A stretch of DNA of 35,649 bases from Clostridiales bacterium (GCA_009783415.1 WRHF01000003.1:1-35649); one strand, 5' to 3'; shown: positions 1 to 9,609, counted from the first letter of the stretch. The notes: generated by a model from the sequence alone, not told the origin. Numbers and translations: made by a program.

Positions 1-205
1 CTGCGACCGCAAGTATTCAGGATTCAGTATTCAGAAATCAGAATGCGGGTAACTTTTCGCTTCGCGAAAACTATTGAACAAAATTCTTGTTTTTTATTTA
101 CGAAACGAGTTCGTAAGCTACTATAATTAAATCTCTTAAACCTTAAATCTCAAATCTCAAATCTCAAATCTCGGGCTGCAAGGCAGCCCGTCAGGGGGTG
201 ATAAG

Positions 206-3200
206 ATGGCTTTGCGTCCGCCTTTGCTGGATGCCCGCAGTTTTTCCGACATACTTGCCCAATTGAATGAAAGTGCTGAACGTCATTTTCCGCAATGGCA
301 ACCTGGCGATGAAGCCGACCCCGGCGTTATGCTGCAGCATACTTTTGCCAGGTTGATGGAAATCATTATTGAGCGCTTGAACCGGGCGCCTGAAAAGCAT
401 ATGCTTGCCTTTTTGGCTGCTATGGGCATCAGCCCCTTGCTTCCGGTTCCCGCCCAAACAGCCCTGGTCTTTTCCCTAAAAAAAGACGCCCTTTTAGCTT
501 CAGTACCAAAAGGAACAGCCATTACTGCTATAACTACAGACGGAGGGCCCGCCCTTACTTTTACAACTAAAGAAAATCTTACGGTCTTGCCCACGGCCAT
601 AGGCTGTGCCTATACCTATGAACCCGGTTGCAGCCGCTATGGCGACTATACCGGCTGCATAAACGGAGAGGGTTTTACCCCTTTCTGCGGCGACAGGGCT
701 ATACCTGATGCCTTTTATTTTATTGATGATATTGCTCTTTCTATTGAGCAGCCCACAAAAATCTATCTTGTCCTCAATTTTAAACAGAAAATCCTGGGCT
801 CCCTGATCAGAAATTTTCTTAATAACCTGAATTGGTTCTATAGTGACGATGAGGGCCTAAGCCGGTTTTATCCGAAATTTTCTCTTGATAATATAACCTA
901 TTATACTTCACTTAAGCTGGAGATGGATCCTCCATTTGCTCCCAGCCCTGCAGTTCATCTGGGTGGCGGCTGCGAACCGCCGGCGGGGCGCTATTTTAAA
1001 TGCCTGCTCAAAAACAGCTTTGAGGCTAAAGCCGCGGCGGAAAAAATAGCGGTTTCTTTTGCCGAAATTGAAGTGTGGGGGCAAGAATGCCAGCCACAGC
1101 ATCTTTTTTTCAACAAAACCCGTTTGGATCCGGATAGTTACTTTTTACCCTTTGGCGACCGCCCCCAAGACGGCGATACTTTTTATATCGATATGGGCGA
1201 CTTTTTTAGCAGGCCGGGGGGCGCCGTCTTTTTGAATATGAATCTTACCTCCGGATTGGTAGGCCGAGACAGACGCTGGTGTCAGCTTAACTGGTCCTAT
1301 TTTGCACCGGACGGCTGGCAGCCTATTGCTGTGGAAGAAAGTGGCAGCTGGTTTAGCGGCAATTATATTAGCTTGGTTTTTATCAGCCCCGACAATATGA
1401 CCCAACGCAAAGTAAATGGGGTGAACGGTCATTGGTTGCGGGTCGTACTGCCTCCCGGAGATTATGGCAGTGAAGCCAGATATATTTTGCAAGGCAGTAC
1501 TTATGTCCTGGCGGAAGGCAGCGGGGTATTTTTATATCCTAAAGTAAAGTCAATATACCTAAAAACCAAATATGGGGTGACGAAGAACATAAATCGGGCG
1601 ACCTGCCGGGCTTATCGGCAAAGAGGGCACATTTATTCGCCTATAAATGAGGCAGCACCCTCGCCGCTCACAAACCCCGAGCTATCGGGCTCTTATTTCT
1701 ATTTAGGTTTTGATCACCTTCTCCCTCAAGAACCTATTTCCCTTTATGCCGATGCCGAACCAATAGGGGTAAGAAAATCCATTACTGCGGCAGTTACCTG
1801 GGAATACTTGTCAAATAACGGTTGGCAGACTCTTTATGTCCAAGATGATACCTCAGACCTCTCCCGTTCCGGCATGGTGCGCTTTTCTTCTCCGGCGGAT
1901 TGCGTATGTGAGCCCATCTTTGATAATACGGCTCGCAGCTGGATCCGCCTCTCCAAAAGCGGCGATGTCCGCCTAAAAGGGATTTATTTAAATGCGGTCA
2001 CTGCCGAGCAAGCCGTTGCTGTACCGCGGGAAGCCCTTGGTTCCTCTAATGGCAGCCCGGATCAGAGTTTCCATTTGCGCTGGGTTCCGGTGCTGAAAGA
2101 ACAAAAGATCTGGGTACGGGAGGCTGAAGCCCCCACTGCTGCCGAATTGGTGGAGACTCTGCTGGAGAAGAGGCAAAACCAGGTTACCCAGGAAGAGGAA
2201 TATTGGGTACTCTGGCAGGAACAAAACAGCTTCGGCGCTTCGGAGGCTTTCAGCCGCCATTATGTTCTGGATCATAATAGCGGCGAGATCCGTTTTGGCG
2301 ACGGCAGCCGGGGTATGATCCCGGAAAAAGGTTCGGCTATAGTCGCCCAATATCGTTTTGGCGGAGGGGTGCGGGGAAATCTGCCTGCTGCTGTCATTAC
2401 CAAACCTACCACGGTTCTAAAAGGTATTGAGCGGGTTTATAATCCCATTCCTGCAACAGGAGGAGCTCAGTTAGAAGAGATCATGAGTATTTTGGAGCGG
2501 GGACCGATGGCTCTGCGTCACCGCGGCCGGGGCGTCACAGCTTTGGATTTGGAGTGGTTGGTCAAAGAAGCTGCAGGGGAAGCTCTTGACCGGATCAAGT
2601 GCCTGCCCGGCGAAGGCAAGCAGCCTTCAACCCTTTTATTACTCCCTGCCATCGGCGGTCTGCGGCCACTGCCTGACGGTACCCTTGCGGCCAGGATCCA
2701 TGATTACCTTGCATCCAGGATTCCGGCGGCAACAGGCGGCGGCAATGCTTTTAAGATTATTGGCCCGCGTTATCTCAAGGTTGGAGTATCTGTTGACCTG
2801 ATTCCTGCCAACCACTTGGAAAGCAGCCTGGTGCGGGAGCGGACAGTTCATTGTCTTCACACTTACTTGCATCCCCGCCGGGGCGGTAGGGACGGCTTGG
2901 GTTGGCCGTTTGGGCGGAATGTTTATCTTTCCGAGATCTGTGCGGTCCTTGAAGAGGTGGAAGGAGTTAGCCGGGCTTTGGCTGCTACAGTTTTCCTCTA
3001 TCCGGCCGCGCTTCAGCGCCAACTGAGTCTTGAGGTGACGGATGCCCGGCTCTCAATTGCCTATCCTGCCGGGAGCCTGATCTCCCTTAACGATCCCTTG
3101 GGCCGGGTCAGCTGCCAGTGGCTGCTGGCAGAGGCGATCGAAACTGATTCTCTGCCCAATGCCATCAATATTACCGGCCTGCGTGAAGGCGATTTACTTG

Positions 3201-3745
3201 ATATCACCTATCCTTTTATTTACAGCGGGGGCAATTTTAGCAAAGAAGCTCCGATCGATTTTCCCGGCGGCAGCCTGGCGCGGTTTAGCGATGGGGCTAC
3301 GACTACCCTGAAACAGGATCTGCCCAAAGGCGAACGGCTAAAAGGAACAATGCTAAATGATCCCGGGGAGATCAAGGAGGGTACAGTAATTACCTTGATC
3401 TATCCTGATGCTTTGCTGATCACTGATTTATCAGACAATGAGAGCGGTTATTCGGTCAGTGCCTCCTGTCTCCGTGAAGAGGCGCCGCTGGCCAAGGATC
3501 TAATTCTGGAATGCAGCCAAAGCAAGGTAAAAGCCGAGCTGAAAGAGGCCCTTTGGGATGGCAGCCAAGTATCGCTTCAATTCCCGGATATTGCTCCGGG
3601 TCAATTCAAACTCTCTCATCCGGAAGGTTTGTCCGACCCGGTCACCATGAAAATCAACTCGGTTCAGCCGATAACTGATATCGTATATCTCTTTGAACAC
3701 GAACTCTGTACACCCGGGGTTATTGAATTAAGAATTAAGAATTAA
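206..3745 (+). CDS. Putative baseplate assembly protein (baseplate J-like, TIGR02243-type; contractile tail / eCIS)
   Basis: 1179-aa ORF; N-terminus (LDARSFSDILAQLNESAERHFPQWQ..DPGVMLQHTFARLMEIIIERLNRAPEKHMLAFL) and C-terminal region (RFGDGSRGMIPEKGSAIVAQYRFGGGVRGNLPAAVI) typical of large J-like baseplate proteins; followed by other tail genes. Confidence 0.8.
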   Translation: MALRPPLLDARSFSDILAQLNESAERHFPQWQPGDEADPGVMLQHTFARLMEIIIERLNRAPEKHMLAFLAAMGISPLLPVPAQTALVFSLKKDALLASVPKGTAITAITTDGGPALTFTTKENLTVLPTAIGCAYTYEPGCSRYGDYTGCINGEGFTPFCGDRAIPDAFYFIDDIALSIEQPTKIYLVLNFKQKILGSLIRNFLNNLNWFYSDDEGLSRFYPKFSLDNITYYTSLKLEMDPPFAPSPAVHLGGGCEPPAGRYFKCLLKNSFEAKAAAEKIAVSFAEIEVWGQECQPQHLFFNKTRLDPDSYFLPFGDRPQDGDTFYIDMGDFFSRPGGAVFLNMNLTSGLVGRDRRWCQLNWSYFAPDGWQPIAVEESGSWFSGNYISLVFISPDNMTQRKVNGVNGHWLRVVLPPGDYGSEARYILQGSTYVLAEGSGVFLYPKVKSIYLKTKYGVTKNINRATCRAYRQRGHIYSPINEAAPSPLTNPELSGSYFYLGFDHLLPQEPISLYADAEPIGVRKSITAAVTWEYLSNNGWQTLYVQDDTSDLSRSGMVRFSSPADCVCEPIFDNTARSWIRLSKSGDVRLKGIYLNAVTAEQAVAVPREALGSSNGSPDQSFHLRWVPVLKEQKIWVREAEAPTAAELVETLLEKRQNQVTQEEEYWVLWQEQNSFGASEAFSRHYVLDHNSGEIRFGDGSRGMIPEKGSAIVAQYRFGGGVRGNLPAAVITKPTTVLKGIERVYNPIPATGGAQLEEIMSILERGPMALRHRGRGVTALDLEWLVKEAAGEALDRIKCLPGEGKQPSTLLLLPAIGGLRPLPDGTLAARIHDYLASRIPAATGGGNAFKIIGPRYLKVGVSVDLIPANHLESSLVRERTVHCLHTYLHPRRGGRDGLGWPFGRNVYLSEICAVLEEVEGVSRALAATVFLYPAALQRQLSLEVTDARLSIAYPAGSLISLNDPLGRVSCQWLLAEAIETDSLPNAINITGLREGDLLDITYPFIYSGGNFSKEAPIDFPGGSLARFSDGATTTLKQDLPKGERLKGTMLNDPGEIKEGTVITLIYPDALLITDLSDNESGYSVSASCLREEAPLAKDLILECSQSKVKAELKEALWDGSQVSLQFPDIAPGQFKLSHPEGLSDPVTMKINSVQPITDIVYLFEHELCTPGVIELRIKN

Positions 3746-3771
3746 GAATTAAGAATTGTGGAGGGGAGATT

Positions 3772-4641
3772 ATGCCTATACCGATACCTGATTTGGGTGA
3801 CCGCAATTATGATCAGCTTTTAAGTGAAACATCGAGGGTTATTGACCGCTATTTTCCAGAATATTCTGACATTGGCCCCTCTGACCCGGCTACTACCGTA
3901 AATGAGCTGTTTTGTTATTTATTTGATATTGCCTCCTCCCAATTAAATCGGATATCAGCGGAAACCCGGCTGAATTTTGCGGTTCTTTTGGGCATAGAAA
4001 AAGTTTACGGCCGTCCGCCCGAAGAAGCGGTCCGCTTGGCCCTAAACTCTTTGTCCCGAATCGAACGTGCTGTTACAGCTGATGATATTGTCACCGTCAT
4101 CAAAAATACTTCTCAAACCCCCAAAGCCGGATATAGCGAGCCGGTTGTCCGGGCTTATGTGCTTTCCGGGGCGCCGGTCACAGTATTTGTAGTGCAAAAG
4201 GGCGCCGTAACGGGAGGGATCACAACCGGCCACAAGCAGGATCTGATCCTGCTTTACAAAGCCTTGCGGACCTCAAGCCCTATTTGTACCCGCTATTTAC
4301 TGCGCCATGCGCCGGTACTCACATTTGATCTGGCGCTTGAGATCAGCAAACGCCGGGATTCTACCCTTCCCGAAGCCAGTCTTATTACAAAAGCAAAAAA
4401 TACTCTCAGCGCCTTTTTTGATCCGCTGAAAGGAGGCGATTCGGGAACCGGCTGGGAATTTGGCCGCGCCGTATCGCGCAGCGAAATCTATGGATTGATA
4501 GAAAGGATACCGGAGGTCGACCATGTTGATTTGCTTCGGATCAAAGAAAGCGCCAAACCTAATTATGAAGGCGCAGATGAACTGCAACCCGCACTGGGAG
4601 GCCTGGTAAAAATGAAACAACCGACAATTAAAGTGGTTTGA
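3772..4641 (+). CDS. Baseplate J-like protein, shorter paralogue
   Basis: 289-aa ORF; N-terminus IPDLGDRNYDQLLSETSRVIDRYFPEYSDIGPSDPATTVNELFCYLFDIASSQLNRI parallels the upstream J-like protein; GWEFGRAVSRSEIYGLIERIPEVDHVDLL matches the J C-terminal pattern. Confidence 0.7.
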   Translation: MPIPIPDLGDRNYDQLLSETSRVIDRYFPEYSDIGPSDPATTVNELFCYLFDIASSQLNRISAETRLNFAVLLGIEKVYGRPPEEAVRLALNSLSRIERAVTADDIVTVIKNTSQTPKAGYSEPVVRAYVLSGAPVTVFVVQKGAVTGGITTGHKQDLILLYKALRTSSPICTRYLLRHAPVLTFDLALEISKRRDSTLPEASLITKAKNTLSAFFDPLKGGDSGTGWEFGRAVSRSEIYGLIERIPEVDHVDLLRIKESAKPNYEGADELQPALGGLVKMKQPTIKVV

Positions 4642-4653
4642 GAGGTGTGAATC

Positions 4654-5739
4654 ATGCCAAAAAATAACCGGCCGCTTAATTCCATCAGTTTTCTGGACAA
4701 TTTACCCGCTCTTTATTCCCGGGACTGGGAGGAAGGCGGTCCCTTGTTCAGGGATTTTCTCAAACAGTTCGAGGAAGCTTTTGATGCTTTGGAAGCCTCT
4801 ATTATCGGCGATGCCCTTACTCTTGTCTATAAGGGTAAGGGTGATATTGAGGGAGATCCGGAAGTTACCGGTTATCCCTTACTGGTGGAGACCTTTGATG
4901 CCGGCCGGCTGGGCTATCCCAAGGGTTCTCAGGCCTTCATTTCCGGCGATCCTGTTGCGACCCTATTATCCCATCCTATTGAGGCAGACGGAGAGAATAT
5001 AGGACTGATCAGGATCAGCGGCGCCAGTTTTTTTAAACGCCTAAAACCGGGAGATCAGCTGGTAGTACGCAGCGGCAGCGGTCTTACGGGGCTGACTTCC
5101 ATCCGCGAGATGCCGCCTCCAGGTTTTCGCCATCGCGGCGGTCAGGATAAACTGCTCTATTTGCAGTATCTTGCCTCCTGGATCGGCTTGCCCTTGCGTT
5201 CGGACAAAACTGTCAGCTGGAATCGCCGCTTTTTCCGGGAAGCAATAGCTCTGGCCCCCAACCGCTCCACCTTGTCCGGATTAACTGCACTATTAAAATC
5301 CTGGCACCACGAAGAAACCGCGGCAGCCGAGACAGTTGTCACCGATCTTATTGCTCCGGAAAATGGCCTGAACACTGTTTTTTGCCTGGAAAGGAGCCGG
5401 ATCGGGATCGATACGGTGCTGGGTGAGGGGCAGCCGTCACACTTTTATGTCCATCTGACGGCAGATCCTACCGATGTTTCCATGCGCAGCCCCAAAAAAA
5501 TCGGGGCAATGAAAGCGGCAGCCAAACTGATCCTCGATCTGGAAAAACCTGCCAATACCAGCTACACTCTCAATATCCATTTTTACACCATGCAACTTGC
5601 CCCTGACGCCCGCATTGCGCCCTATAAGCAAGCAAACCAAGTAAGAGATCCGGAATTCATTGATGATGATGAGCTGGCAGTAAAAGATACCAACACCTTT
5701 GCCCGCATAGGCGTCACAACTTTGATAGGTAATAGGTAA
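4654..5739 (+). CDS. Phage tail protein (gpI-like, TIGR02242-type)
   Basis: 361-aa ORF; SFLDNLPALYSRD.....LFRDFLKQFEEAFDALEASI and YLASWIGLPLR... RRFFREAIALAPNRSTLSGLTALL patterns of tail protein I-like eCIS/phage proteins; colinear with J genes. Confidence 0.7.
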   Translation: MPKNNRPLNSISFLDNLPALYSRDWEEGGPLFRDFLKQFEEAFDALEASIIGDALTLVYKGKGDIEGDPEVTGYPLLVETFDAGRLGYPKGSQAFISGDPVATLLSHPIEADGENIGLIRISGASFFKRLKPGDQLVVRSGSGLTGLTSIREMPPPGFRHRGGQDKLLYLQYLASWIGLPLRSDKTVSWNRRFFREAIALAPNRSTLSGLTALLKSWHHEETAAAETVVTDLIAPENGLNTVFCLERSRIGIDTVLGEGQPSHFYVHLTADPTDVSMRSPKKIGAMKAAAKLILDLEKPANTSYTLNIHFYTMQLAPDARIAPYKQANQVRDPEFIDDDELAVKDTNTFARIGVTTLIGNR

Positions 5740-5753
5740 TAAGGAGGTTTATT

Positions 5754-7067
5754 ATGAGCAGTTTGGAAACGGGTTCCAAGAAAACCATTCAGCGTTATTA
5801 CATGAAGATGAAGTATCAGGAGCGGCAGTTTTTGCGGGCTCAGGATTTTCAGGATGAACAGGATTATCATGTGCAAAAAATGAAGGATCATAACCGCTTG
5901 CTGCATACCAGGGGTGTCTGTGAGGGTTTGCTGGTCACCGCCTCCAAAACCGAATTATGCGTTGATGTCAGCGCCGGTTCGGCTATAGACGCCATTGGTA
6001 ATCCGATCATGCTGGCCGAAAAGGAAACAGTTGACCTCAGCAAATCCTGCCCGGGGGCGACATCGATCGTCCTTACCATCCGCTATGGCCAGGCCAATGC
6101 CCCGGACAAAGAATACAATCCGGATGAAGGCGGCTTCAGCGGCTGCACCCGCACCCTGGAAAGGCCGGTCTTCGAAGCCTGGCCCGCCGCCAGTCCCAGT
6201 ACCGACGCCAACTGTTTACTGCTGGCTGCGATCACCCGCAATGCAGCCGGCACGATCCTGACCTGCAATTCCAGTCCTTTGGGCCGCCTGACAGCCGGTG
6301 TGCAATTGAGCGCGGTAGGTTCCGGCGAGCTGCTTGCCCAAAGCGTGACCACCGATAAGATCAAAGACGGCGCCGTAACGGAAATCAAACTGGCAGGCAA
6401 TGCCGTAACTGCAGCCAAGCTGGCTGTAAACGCTGTTACCACCGAGAAAATCAATGCTGCTGCCGTTACCGATCTCAAACTGGCAACCGATGCCGTGATC
6501 ACCGCCAAAATCAAAGACGCTAATGTAACTTCGCTTAAACTGGCTAACAATGCCGTTACCACTGAAAAAATCAATTCTGCTGCCGTCACTGATGCCAAGC
6601 TGGCAACTGATGCCGTGATCACCGCTAAAATCAAAGACGCTAACGTAACTGCGGGTAAACTGGCTAACAATGCCGTAATCACCGATAAAATCAATTCTGC
6701 TGCTGTTACCGATCTCAAACTGGCAACAAACGCCGTAACTACTGCCAAAATCAACACTGCGGCCGTCACCGAAACCAAACTGGCAAGCAAAGCCGTTAGT
6801 TTTGATAAAATCAAATGTACTCCTTCTGTAGGCACCTATACCATTCAAGCAGGTGGTACATACACTACAGGTTCCTCGTTTACTGAGGAGCAGATGACAA
6901 GCTTATTATTTTTACGCAGGCTTTGGGTGAATACCGAAGGAGGACGGGCCAGCTTTACAGAGTATTCAACTAAGCCCGGCGCCAACTCTTATTATCAACA
7001 TATATTAATCAAGAATGAAAGTTCTTTTACAATTGAGGTTAAGTCGGTAGTCTATCGTATTACTTAA
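5754..7067 (+). CDS. Tail fibre-like protein with 16 tandem decapeptide repeats
   Basis: 437-aa ORF in the tail operon; central AVTxxK(I/L)xxx repeats, unique N- and C-terminal domains. Confidence 0.65.
   Translation: MSSLETGSKKTIQRYYMKMKYQERQFLRAQDFQDEQDYHVQKMKDHNRLLHTRGVCEGLLVTASKTELCVDVSAGSAIDAIGNPIMLAEKETVDLSKSCPGATSIVLTIRYGQANAPDKEYNPDEGGFSGCTRTLERPVFEAWPAASPSTDANCLLLAAITRNAAGTILTCNSSPLGRLTAGVQLSAVGSGELLAQSVTTDKIKDGAVTEIKLAGNAVTAAKLAVNAVTTEKINAAAVTDLKLATDAVITAKIKDANVTSLKLANNAVTTEKINSAAVTDAKLATDAVITAKIKDANVTAGKLANNAVITDKINSAAVTDLKLATNAVTTAKINTAAVTETKLASKAVSFDKIKCTPSVGTYTIQAGGTYTTGSSFTEEQMTSLLFLRRLWVNTEGGRASFTEYSTKPGANSYYQHILIKNESSFTIEVKSVVYRIT
6342..6821 (+). repeat. 16 x 30-bp coding repeat (AVTTEKINxA / AVTDLKLATD decapeptides), with a 120-bp higher-order unit
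   Basis: Direct reading: AVTEIKLAGN AVTAAKLAVN AVTTEKINAA AVTDLKLATD AVITAKIKDA NVTSLKLANN ... in frame with 5754..7067. Confidence 0.9.
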
Positions 7068-7081
7068 GGAGGTGATGATCT

Positions 7082-7300
7082 ATGGTTACATACGTTATCT
7101 GTAATTCTGCCGGTGAAATTATTACAGTTTGCCGCTGTGAGGAATTACCCAACGAGATCGAGCGCGAATTTAACATTCCCGAGGGCGGCTTCATTATCGA
7201 CCTTACCGGACAAAAGCCCTTTGAGACCCTGGAAGTTTTGGAAATCCATAACGGCTATCAAGCCGATGCAAAAAAGAAAAAACTGATTCCAAAACCCTAA
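7082..7300 (+). CDS. Small protein at the end of the tail operon, function unknown
   Basis: 72-aa ORF preceded by aaggaggtgatgatct; same strand and directly after the fibre gene. Confidence 0.6.
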   Translation: MVTYVICNSAGEIITVCRCEELPNEIEREFNIPEGGFIIDLTGQKPFETLEVLEIHNGYQADAKKKKLIPKP

Positions 7301-7330
7301 ACCCTAACCCGGACAAGCCGGAAAAGCACC

Positions 7331-7398
7331 GTCATTGCGGACTTGATCCGCAATCCCCCGGTAATACGCAGGGGATCCCGGGTCAAGCCCGGGATGAC
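7331..7398. repeat. Dispersed palindromic element, copy 1 (GTCATTgCGGactTGATCCGcAATC...GGGGATCCCGGGTCAAGCCCGGGATGAC)
   Basis: Two back-to-back hairpins bounded by GTCAT/ATGAC; related copy at 34044-34111; lies between convergent genes. Confidence 0.8.
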
Positions 7399-7412
7399 GT
7401 GTATGATAATTT

Positions 7413-9446
7413 TTATCTATAATTTTGCCATTTTGCGTCGAATTTCGCTAGTAAGAGCCTAACTAACGGCAAATAATACTGTTCCAGCCGGACATCGGTC
7501 AAAATATAGCTGAAAAGCCAGCCCTCATCTTCTGAGAGTATTCTTTTTTCCAGTTTAAGGGGTTCTTCATCTACAATAATTTCCGGGCTGTGATACCACT
7601 CTTTCATGGCCTTGGATTCATCTTCAGAGAAATAAGCGGTTTCGTAGGAAAAGGAGATTTTGTCTCCTTTTTTGATTTTGTCCAGACCTTTTTGAATCAA
7701 ATAACCGTCTTCGTGCCGGCTGCCCAAGACGGAGCCATGGCTGGAACATAAGGGGAAATAGACCACAATATCGACATCCTCTTCATTAAGGCTGGCAGGG
7801 ATCACATAAATGTCACCGCCTTCCGAACTGTTGATTTGATGAAGGCAAACCGGCTGGCCGGCAAGGAAGGGCCAGCTTTCGCCCCAGGTGACATTTTGCG
7901 GGTCTTCCTCGTCTTCCAGATATTGCAATGCCGCCAGATAATAGTGATCATCCTGCCCTGGGAGTGGCTTCCAAGCTGCCAGACCTACATTCAGCAGGCT
8001 TTCTTTATCATCCTGGAGTAATTGAACAGCCCGGGTTTTGCCGGATCCGGATTTGGGGGGGGGCGCAGGATCGCCTGGGGGCGAACCTAAGAGATGTGAG
8101 GCAAAAGAGTATAAATAATCTGTATACTCCGGGCTCATATTCAGGGATTCGTAGACGGGGAGGGTATTTTCCGCATCATCCTTGCCGCCAAAAAGATAGA
8201 ATGTACTTAAGCCGCCCAAGTTGATTTCGGAATTGTCCCGGGTATAAAGAACAGCCTTATCCAGAGCCGAAAGCAGATCATTTGCTTCTTTTTGATAAAG
8301 ATCTTTCAGCTTATTGGCCATATCGGCCAGATCCACCATATCGCAGTCATTATCCCTGGGGCTGCCTTCCCCGAATGTTTTGGTGCGGTTACGCTTTTGG
8401 GAGAGGGTTTTAAAGGATAGGCCCTGATTTTCCAGCAAATGAGCGGAGCCGCGGCTCATCAATTGCCCCATAGCCCCCATTACCAGACCTACCCGGGATA
8501 GATCCGTAACCGAAAGAGTCAAATTCTCTTCATCATAAAGCCCGGCATCCAGATAGTACTCAATAAAATAATCTATAATATGCTTACCCAAGCCGGCGCC
8601 GCCAAAGCCCGGATCATTATTTAGTTCGGAAAGGAAGTAATAATCCCAGCCTTCGCCGGGTTCCAAGTCCTCCGAAGCGATCAAATAGCGGGCATAAGGA
8701 GCGGCCACCAGAGCCATTTCCACCGTGGCCATCAGGCAGGCGTCATAACCCAGAAATTCCAATTTATTCCTGTCTAGACCGCCTTGCTGAAAAGCATATT
8801 CCATCTCCAAAAGGCTAAGGCGGGCATTATTAAATTTTTCATCATGACCATAGCCGGCAATGGAGCCGCCGCCATGATCCCAAAAGATCAAGCCGTATTT
8901 ATCTGCGGGGAAATTTTCCAAACCAAATTGAATAAAGCTGGCCAAGGTGCCGGGATCCCCCATATTTTTAAGTCCGATCCCGCTGATTTTTTCTATTTCT
9001 TCTCCTCTGATCTGCCAAAGCGCGCATTCCTTGGCGGAAATCAGCTCATTCTGCCAATAGTTAGTCCCACCGGTCAATATTATCAGATTGATCAGATCAG
9101 CATCTATATTTGCCTCCAGCATTTCCTCAATATCATCGGTAGCGGCGCCGTTTTCACTCTCCAAATCCGACCCATTCATATAGATCATAATAGTATAAGC
9201 TTTTTTTTCTTCTACCTTTACTTGGGCAGAGGCGGCTTTGACATCCCAAGGTGTAAAGGTAAAGCCGCTGAAATCAATACTGCTGTTATCCCGGCGGAAT
9301 TCAGGAAGCGTTTCCGCCTGGCGGGTAAGATGCTCCGGCCCGGTTTTGGGCTCCCGGATTATTCCTATAGTTAATATACCGAGAGAAAAGACAATAAACA
9401 GGGAGAAAAATAAAAGAATAGACCGGAATCTCCTCATAAGAAACAC
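7413..9446 (-). CDS. Clostripain-like C11 cysteine peptidase with N-terminal membrane/signal segment
   Basis: AYTIMIYMNGSDLES, YGLIFWDHGGGSIAGYG and KLEFLGYDACLMATVEMA (His and Cys catalytic motifs of family C11). Confidence 0.85.
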   Translation of the reverse strand: MFLMRRFRSILLFFSLFIVFSLGILTIGIIREPKTGPEHLTRQAETLPEFRRDNSSIDFSGFTFTPWDVKAASAQVKVEEKKAYTIMIYMNGSDLESENGAATDDIEEMLEANIDADLINLIILTGGTNYWQNELISAKECALWQIRGEEIEKISGIGLKNMGDPGTLASFIQFGLENFPADKYGLIFWDHGGGSIAGYGHDEKFNNARLSLLEMEYAFQQGGLDRNKLEFLGYDACLMATVEMALVAAPYARYLIASEDLEPGEGWDYYFLSELNNDPGFGGAGLGKHIIDYFIEYYLDAGLYDEENLTLSVTDLSRVGLVMGAMGQLMSRGSAHLLENQGLSFKTLSQKRNRTKTFGEGSPRDNDCDMVDLADMANKLKDLYQKEANDLLSALDKAVLYTRDNSEINLGGLSTFYLFGGKDDAENTLPVYESLNMSPEYTDYLYSFASHLLGSPPGDPAPPPKSGSGKTRAVQLLQDDKESLLNVGLAAWKPLPGQDDHYYLAALQYLEDEEDPQNVTWGESWPFLAGQPVCLHQINSSEGGDIYVIPASLNEEDVDIVVYFPLCSSHGSVLGSRHEDGYLIQKGLDKIKKGDKISFSYETAYFSEDESKAMKEWYHSPEIIVDEEPLKLEKRILSEDEGWLFSYILTDVRLEQYYLPLVRLLLAKFDAKWQNYR

Positions 9447-9502
9447 CTCCGCTTGAAGCTGTGTTTAGTATGGCTCTAAACGGGGGTGATTATTATAACA
9501 GA

Positions 9503-9609
9503 AGTGTGGAGTGTGAAGAGTGGAGAGTGGAGTTTTTTATTTAAATTAAATAAAACGCGGAGCGTTTTTACAACAACTCCACACTCCACTCTCAACACTC
9601 CACTCTAAA
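9503..9609. repeat. Inverted pair of heptad arrays (AGTGTGG-type left 9503-9532; CACTCCA-type right 9575-9609) around hairpin AAAACGC-GGA-GCGTTTT (9552-9568)
   Basis: agtgtgg agtgtga agagtgg agagtgg ... aaaacgcggagcgtttt ... aactcca cactcca ctctcaa cactcca ctctaaa. Confidence 0.85.

Noticed and set aside
6083-6835. 250-aa and 210-aa minus-strand ORFs opposite the fibre repeats
   Set aside because: Antisense shadows of the 30-bp coding repeat; low-complexity translation and no RBS or family signature.
206-7300. Complete prophage
   Set aside because: Only tail/baseplate genes are visible; no head, packaging, lysogeny or integrase genes in the window.
8784-9374. 196-aa plus-strand ORF opposite the clostripain-like gene
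   Set aside because: Antisense to a CDS with intact C11 catalytic motifs; no independent support.
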